DNA of 64,000 nucleotides from a virus. Below, piece after piece: positions 57,401-64,000 of the stretch (positions are counted from its first letter, which is position 1; every line of letters starts with the position of its first letter). The notes under the pieces are model-generated. The model saw nothing but the letters and a program-made list of their open reading frames with translations. It was not told the origin of the DNA and did not search any database. The stretch is from positions 28,659-92,658 of the IMG/VR virus record IMGVR_UViG_3300049043_000133, one strand, 5' to 3'. Position numbers and translations under genes: made by a program.

Positions 57401-59922
57401 ACAACCTGTGCTGCATCCTCATCTTTAATTGGCGAAGTCGTCGTTAATGACGTTCGCAACAGTATTACAAGAGAAACTGTTGATAAGTTCCTTAAGGATA
57501 CTGATGTTGGAGTTGGTTTAACTGATATCACTTCTGGTATTGGTAACACGTCTCATACTATTCATACAAGCATTGATCACGGTCTGAACAGAATTACCAG
57601 ACTGACCCTTACCACTGCTGGTGCTGGTTATGGATCTGGTACTGCAGGAGACCTTTACAATGCAAGACTTGTAGGATTTGCTAGATCAACCACTGGTCAA
57701 CACGCAACAGCAAAGATCACGATAAATGGATCTGGTGCAATCACCGACATTAAGATTATGGACGGTGGTTCTGCATATGGTATTGGTAATACTCTTGCGG
57801 TTGTTGGTGTTGGAACAACTACTGGATATTCCCAAGCAGTCGTAACTGTTGCAGGTGTTTATAACAACGTTGGAGACACTGTAAGAATTACTGGTGTTTC
57901 CTCTGAAGCATATACTTCATTTAATGATGTTTACAGAATTACTCAAGTTGCAGTTGGTGCAGCAAAGAGTTTTGTTGTTACTTCAACCAGTGCGATTGGA
58001 ATTGGTACGACTTCTGGTATTGGAGAAACACTTACTTCTAAAGCATTTGCATATGTAACAGGTGAAGCAATTCGTATCAGTGCTCTTTCTTATGATAACA
58101 CAACTGGAGTTGGTATTGTAACTTCCATCAACAATCACGGACTTAAGGTAGATACTAAAGTTCGTCTTGTTGGTGCAAATGAGAGTCTCTACAATGGTGA
58201 TTTTGTTGTTACTGAAAACGTAAGCAATACATCCTTTAAGATTAACGTTGGTCTTTCTACAAGTGCTCCAACAGCAACTGGAACACTCTTTGCATACCGC
58301 GAAGGTGTATCATCAAATGATGGTGTGATTACTGTAGATAATGAAAATCTTAAATGGTAGAATGAATACCATTTATGCTGGAATTACGACAACTCTTTCC
58401 AATGCAATTATCAACGCAACCACTGATTCAATCAACTTTACAAATGCAGGTAATCTGGATGTAAACATTGGTGATTACTTGATGATTGATGATGAAATTG
58501 TAAGAATCAAAACCACGACTTCTACAAGCAGTGTAACTGGCGTATCAAACCCAGTCTCTGTGTTCCGTGGTGTTCTTGGAAGTAAAGCAACCACTCACAT
58601 CGCTGGTGCAGTTGTAAAGAAGATTGATATCAAACCAATTGAATTAAGAAGACATTCTATCATTCGTGCGTCAGGTCATACCTTTGAATATGTTGGATTT
58701 GGTCCAGGTAACTATTCAACTGCATTCCCAGATAAGCAAGACCGTCAGATTTCTGCACAAGAAGAACTTCTTGCACAATCAACCAGAAAGAATGGTGGCA
58801 TTAACTTCTATACTGGAATGAATGATAAGGGTATCTCATATTCTGGTAACAAGAAGATGAGTTCCATTACTGGATTAGAGGAAATCTTTGATACCCCAAT
58901 TCAGACCATCACTGGAGAGGATATTGGACCACAGCAAGGACTGAATGTTATTAACCCAACTGAAGGATCATTCTACGTTCGATTCGTGTTGAAGGTGGAT
59001 CTGATGGTAAAGTAACATCAGAATTCAATGGTCCTGTTATTTTTGCTAATAAAATTACTTCGAATTCGAACGAAAGGTATTGAAGCAAATTCACTCTTTC
59101 TGCAAGGAATACAACTGTATCACGCAAATATACTGTAGGAATTTCTACACCATCTCTTGCAGGAAACGTTGGTGACGTTGTTTATAATGCAATTCCTTCT
59201 AGTGGTGGATATCTTGGTTGGGTATATGCTGATGATAACAAGTGGAAACGGTTTGGATCCATTAGTACTGCAACAGATTCGGGTTTAATCCGACATTTAA
59301 TATTATTCGTGGTAATACTTATATTGGAAATACTTTTATTGGAACATTTTCTGGAGACGGATCTGGATTGACGGGAGTAGATAGTATTTGGGTTGTTGAT
59401 GGTGTAGGAATTCACACTACAAGATCTGTTGGTGTTGGAACAACAACGGCAGTTTCTGGAAATGCTTTATATGTAAATGGTAATACGACAATCAACGGAA
59501 CTCTAAATGTTTATGAAATTATTGAAAAAGCAACAATCAGTGCTGGTATTTTAACAGCACAAAATCCTGTTGGTATTGCAACAACTACAAATATTGATCT
59601 TGCAACCAATAATGTTTATTACTTTACAAATCAAACCCAAGGTAATTGGAATCTTAATTTTAGAAGGAGATTCAACTACCACTTGAATAGTTTCTTGACA
59701 ACTGGTGATTCAATTACTGTTGCAATTCTTACAAATCAAGGATCCACAGCATACTATAACTCATCTATCAGTATTGATGATGTTTCGGTTACTCCAAAAT
59801 ATTATGGTGGTAATCAAATTATTTCTGGAAATGTAAATAGTTTGGATATGTATACGTATGTGATTATTAAAACTGGATCTGCTGCTTATACTGTTCTTGC
59901 TTCTCAATCCCAATACGCATAA
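54405..59922 (+). CDS. giant tail-fibre or baseplate structural protein (frameshifted)
   Basis: About 1835 residues in several frames. The N-terminus reads LDNFLKSVRGTIIYVDPNSL then PFKTIQRALIEASRFSYQRG, the start of a pectate-lyase-like beta-helix. The middle is built from repeated Thr/Gly/Ser-rich modules; phrases with NGxFxVTExVxxTxFK occur near 55400 and 58195. The end has FIGTFSGDGSGLTGVDSIWV and NGTLNVYEIIEKATISAGIL, then SLDMYTYVIIKTGSA. Breaks near 54422, 56190, 56730, 56800, 58355, 59000, 59070 and 59290. Likely a long fibre or an appendage contacting the host surface. Confidence 0.65.
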
Positions 59923-59988
59923 TAAACTATGAGTCCATTATTAGGTTCGATTGGAGCTATATTGAATATTCCTATAGAGGAAATTTGA

Positions 59989-61942
59989 ATGATTATTCCA
60001 AATACCTTTACTTTTACTAATATATCGAACGCAGAACCAGGAACTGCATATACAACAGGAATCACCACAATCACGGGTATTAATTATAAAGCAAGAGTTT
60101 CAATATCTGGAATTGGTTCATTTTCTGTAAATGGTGGAGGATTTACGACAACATCTTCATTTATTCGAAATAATGATACAGTTTCAATTCAAATTCCGAC
60201 AACTTCTGGAACAAGCACAGATTTTTCTAAACTTTATAATTCAATTTTAACAATCGGAAAAGTTTCATCAAGTTGGTCAGTTATTACAAGAAATCTTGAT
60301 CAAACACCAGTTTCTTTTGCATTTACATCAGTAAGTGGAATGAATGTTGGAGTCGGAACCACCAGTAATACTGTAACTTTATCTGGACTTGAACCTGGAA
60401 TTCCAATCACTTCTCAAATTGTTTCTGGAATTGGATCATTTAAAATTAACGGAGCATCTCCAATTTATTCTGGAAATGTCACTAATACAGATGCTATTCA
60501 AATGGTATTGACATCTCCAGTATCGTATGCATCTACAAATACATCAGAAATTCGTGTTGGATCTTTTATCACTTTCTTTCTCAGTTTCAACTAGAGCAGC
60601 AGAACATTACTCCAGATGCTTTTACTTTTACCGCACAAACCGATGTCAATTTCTCAACAACAGTAGATAGTAATACAATTACTATTTCTGGATGCGATGC
60701 CGATGTTTTCCTATCTGCATCAATTTCTGGAGGAAGTGGTTTGTTTAAAGTTGTAAGAAGTGGAGTGACTATTAGAGATTTCAGTCCATTAAGTTATGAT
60801 TTGGTTCAGAACGGAGATCAAATTACTGTTCAGATTAACTTCATCTTCATCTGGAAGTACATCAACTTCAACGACATTAACCGTTTCTGGAGTATCTGCA
60901 ACATTCACTGTAACAACAAGAGTATCCGCAATCAATACAATTCCCAATCAATTTACATTTACTGATGTCAACGATCAAAGTTTAAGTTCAACAATTACAA
61001 GTAATACTATTACATTGTCTGGAATGACTCCAGGAGAAAATGGAACTGCATCAATCAGTGGTGGAACCTTTAGAGTGGTCCGAAGTGGATCTACAATTCG
61101 TGATTTTTCTTCTTCATCTACCAGTGTTAGAAACGGAGATGAAATTACGTTAAGAACAACTAGTTCATCATCACCGGTTCAACTGTTCAAGTTTCTTTTA
61201 CTGTGAGTGGTACAAATTCTATTAGTTTGCCAGCAACAAGTGGAAGCACAAGTGACACTTGGGCAGTAACAACTCGCAGTCCAAATTGCAATCCTCTTTC
61301 GGCAAATTATAATTTAACTAATGTAAACAACGCAAGTCGTTCAACCACATATAGTCAATCATTTACACTTACTGATGTTGACAATTCTTGTTCGGGATTC
61401 ACTGTAGCAGTTGATGGTGCTACTGCCTACCTAAGAGTTGACGGTGTGACTGGAAATAATTTAACTGCACAATATGGAAGCAGCATTACTGTTTTTATGA
61501 CATCTTCATCAAGTTATGGAAGTTTAGTGACCACTGGTTTTTATATTAGAAGAGGTGGATCTACAGTGGTTGTTCAAACTTGGGGTATTACAACAGAGGA
61601 TGCGCCAGCACCACCACCAAATTGTAATCCATCGAATGCAAATTATAATTTAACAAGTATACGTAATGCCGATCTTGGTAGATTTTATAGTCAATCATTT
61701 AGTTTGACTGATGTTGATCGGTCTTGTACTGGATTTACAGTATCTGCTAGCTGAACAGGTACAACTTATGTGGTGGTTGATGGTAGGACAGGTAATAATT
61801 TACCAGCACGATATGGAAGCAGTATTACTGTTGTTATGCAATCTTCTTCGCAATTTGATACAGTAATTTATGGAAATTTTTCAATATCAGGTCCTAGTGG
61901 TGGAGTTTCTCAATCTTGGTTTATTGAAACAAGAGTATCCTA
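59989..61942 (+). CDS. Ig-like repeat structural protein (frameshifted)
   Basis: About 650 residues of tandem Ig-like units of 90-110 residues. Each opens with a phrase such as PNTFTFTNISNAEPGTAYTT, VSFAFTSVSGMNVGVGTTSN, NQFTFTDVNDQSLSSTITSN, and NYNLTNVNNASRSTTYSQSF. The last two carry CNPxxANYNLT and LTDVDxSCxGF with paired cysteines. AGAGGAAA is the ribosome site; a 19-codon ORF (59929-59988) just upstream may be a leader. Breaks near 60580, 60835, 61180 and 61755. Such repeats decorate capsids or fibres and bind weakly to carbohydrate. Confidence 0.65.
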
Positions 61943-61982
61943 AATAATCATAACAAAATACCTGGGGGAGAGTGAACCCAAA

Positions 61983-63895
61983 ATGGCTGTAAATAAGAAT
62001 TTTGTAGTCAAAAACGGATTTGAAGTAAATGCTGACGCTTACTCTTGCAAACGCAACAACAAGAAAGGTCGGTATTGGCACATCAAATCCAAGATATAAT
62101 TTAGAAGTTCGTGGTGGTATTGGAGCAACTGATGTCATCATTTCTGGTATTGCAACAGTCCTTAACGAATTAAGAGTTGGAACTGCAGGTACAATCTTTA
62201 CCGTTATTGCAGGTCCAACTGGAGATAGCTCAATCAGTTGGTGTTGGTACTGCAAATCCAGGATTTCTATTAGACATTCGATCACCAGTTTCTACAGGAC
62301 AGGCAGCACTTTATGTGAAAGGTGATGCAAGAATTACTGGAAACGTAAATTTAGAGGGTGATATTAATATTGATGAAATAACGGTTCGCAATATTAATGC
62401 AACTGGTATTGCTACTCTTGCAACTTTGGGTGTTAGTGGAGTTACGACTTCACAACATCTTCAGGTCATTGGTGTTTCTACATTAGGTGTTACAAGTGCT
62501 ACCAACTTAACGGCACAACAATTAAATGTATCAGGTCTTTCCACATTTGCTGGAATTACTACAGTTACTGGAGAAACATTATTCTCCAAACAACTGAATG
62601 TATCTGGAATTACGACTTTAGGTGTTACGACTGTTACCAACTTAACAGCACAACAGATTAATGTTTCTGGTTTATCAACCTTTGCTGGAATTACCACAGT
62701 TACTGGAGAAACATTATTCTCCAAACAGCTAAATGTATCTGGGGTATCTACACTTCCAACATTATCTGGTACGACAGTAACTTATACAACAGGAAACTTT
62801 ACAACTGGCAATATCGTTACTGGAATTGTAACGACACTAACCAGTACAAATGCTACACTTACGAATATTAATTCATCGGGTATTACAACTCTTGGTGTTA
62901 CATCAACAACTAACCTAACAGCACAACAACTGAATGTATCTGGCGTATCAACCTTTGCTGGTGTTACCACTCATACTGCATCACTCTTTGGAACTCAAGC
63001 ATCATTTACTGGTGTCGTCACTGCAACATCATTTGTTGGTTCAGGTGCAAGTCTCACAGGTAATGCAAGAAATCTAACTGCAACGATTGGTATTGGTACT
63101 TCTGGTTCTGTTGTTGGATATGGAGTTTCGTTCCTTGATTTAAGAGGACCTGGATTATCAACAGTTTATTATAATAATAATGTAGGTATTGCAACCATTT
63201 ACTTCCAAGGTGGTGGAAGTGGTAGTGCAAGTATTGGTATTGGAACAACACCAGGGGCAGCATTTGTTGGTGTGATTACTGCAGGTAATTTGTGGTATAA
63301 CAACAACATTGGTAGATTGTTCATTTACTATCAAGATGCTGATAGTGCTCAGTGGGTTGATGCATCACCATCTAATGTTGGTGTGATTACTTCATTAACC
63401 AACGTATCATTTGCTGCGGGTTCTGCATCAAATCCATCAATGTACTTTATTGGTGACCCAACAACTGGTTTCTTCTCTCCAGGTGCGGGACAGTTCACTG
63501 TTGTATCCAGTTGGTTCATCAATCTTAAATATCAATCCAAGTGGTATTAACGTCACTGGTGTTGCTACTTCTACAAGGATATCAACGGTAATGTTGTATC
63601 TTCTGGTATTGTACGCACAAGATTCTGATATCTGATATCAACTACAAAGAGAACATCACTACAGTTAATAATGCTTTATCAAAAGTAGAGCAGATGCGTG
63701 GTGTGAAGATTTGATTGGAAAGAAAGTGGTCTACCTTCTTATGGTGTGATTGCACAAGAACTGCAAGAAGTTCTACCAGAACTTGTACACGGCAATGACC
63801 CCAAAACAGTCAACTATAATGGTATTATTGGTGTTCTGATTGAAGCAATCAAAGAACTGAAAGCAGAAGTAGAAGAACTGAAAAACACTAAATAA
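61983..63895 (+). CDS. tail fibre with C-terminal S74 auto-chaperone (frameshifted)
   Basis: About 635 residues. It starts AVNKNFVVKNGFEVNAD. A long repeat region follows (SGLSTFAGITTVTGETLFSK, LTAQQLNVSG). The end is a Peptidase S74 domain: SDINYKENITTVNNALSKVE near 63631, then GLPSYGVIAQELQEVLPELV, NGIIGVLIEAIKEL and a coiled coil. Ser-Asp at 63631 is the expected self-cleavage site; the domain folds the trimer and then leaves. Breaks near 62035, 62235, 63515, 63575, 63620 and 63710. It has a strong ribosome site (GGGGGAGAG). Confidence 0.78.
62479..62969 (+). repeat. 135-base tandem repeat in the fibre gene
   Basis: Two near-identical 45-codon units at 62479-62613 and 62614-62748, with a third partial copy at about 62887-62969. 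The unit reads TLGVTxxTNLTAQQ, then NVSGLSTFAGITTVTGET and LFSKQLNVSG. Typical of a rigid fibre shaft that can change length by recombination. Confidence 0.85.
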
Positions 63896-63930
63896 TAAAA
63901 AACTACCTAGTATAATACGAGGACGGTAGA

Positions 63931-64000
63931 ATGGCCATTAAGATTTCAGGAGTTACTATTGTTGATGATACCCAGAACTTAAGAATTACTGGTGTATCAA
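63931..64000 (+). CDS. start of another structural protein (cut by window end)
   Basis: ATG at 63931 with GAGGACGG as ribosome site opens AIKISGVTIVDDTQNLRITG. It runs to the window edge. The opening resembles other short fibre genes of cyanophages that begin with a beta-strand anchor. Confidence 0.6.
   Translation, partial: MAIKISGVTIVDDTQNLRITGVS

Noticed and set aside
59929-59988. A 19-codon ORF between two structural genes as an independent gene
   Set aside because: Very short and lying over the ribosome site of the next gene; it may be a leader but there is no support beyond the open frame.
62461-62724. Minus-strand frame over the fibre repeats
   Set aside because: A shadow of the tandem repeats; its own repeats only mirror the plus-strand units.

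Overview
The window is part of the genome of a T4-like cyanophage (a myovirus of marine picocyanobacteria, most likely Synechococcus or Prochlorococcus). The evidence is the mix of T4 core genes (gp32, gp33, gp59, gp4, gp5, gp48, gp53, gp26-like and gp27-like hub proteins, tail fibres) with cyanophage auxiliary genes (psbA, two hli, speD, thyX, phoH, glutaredoxin), AT-rich codon use, sigma70-type promoters (TTGACA/TATAAT) and T4-type late promoters (TATAAATA).

Layout. 1-15.1 kb: a tightly coupled plus-strand glycan cluster of 20 genes (methyltransferases, glycosyltransferases including two GT11, one GT61 and one GT25, a split transketolase, epimerase, tandem nucleotidyltransferase, class II aldolase, NAD synthetase, UDP-glucose dehydrogenase). 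15.2-18.3 kb: SLH-domain porin-like protein, two hli genes, a C39-like peptidase, a GH24 lysozyme and two small minus-strand genes. 18.5-21.4 kb: psbA split by two group I introns, each carrying an HNH endonuclease gene. 21.5-29.9 kb: small early genes, glutaredoxin, speD, a possible glutamine-riboswitch element, a third HNH endonuclease, thyX, phoH, MGME1-like nuclease, gp33, gp59 and gp32. 29.9-33.4 kb: minus-strand baseplate and head genes (gp53, gp48, unknown, gp4) and a fourth homing endonuclease. 33.5-52.1 kb: tail tube, baseplate hub, tape-measure-like proteins, a tail protein with two cell-wall hydrolase domains, gp5, a giant structural protein, spike and decoration proteins. 52.1-54.3 kb: small genes, tRNA-Leu(UAA) with its own group I intron, tRNA-Thr(UGU) and a Mom-like DNA-modification gene. 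54.4-64 kb: very large fibre proteins, the last complete one ending in an S74 auto-chaperone domain.

How it fits together. Photosynthesis genes (psbA, hli) and nucleotide genes (thyX, glutaredoxin) keep the host energised and supply precursors. gp32, gp59, gp33 and phoH serve replication and late transcription. The late TATAAATA promoters drive virion genes and, notably, the homing endonucleases. The glycan cluster probably changes the host surface or decorates the virion.

Data quality. Many conserved genes, including psbA, gp4, gp48, gp53, the exonuclease and most structural genes, are broken by single-base insertions or deletions, often in homopolymers. The density is highest at about 30-43 kb and 49.6-51.7 kb. 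I read these as sequencing or assembly errors and give gene limits across them, stating where the frame jumps.
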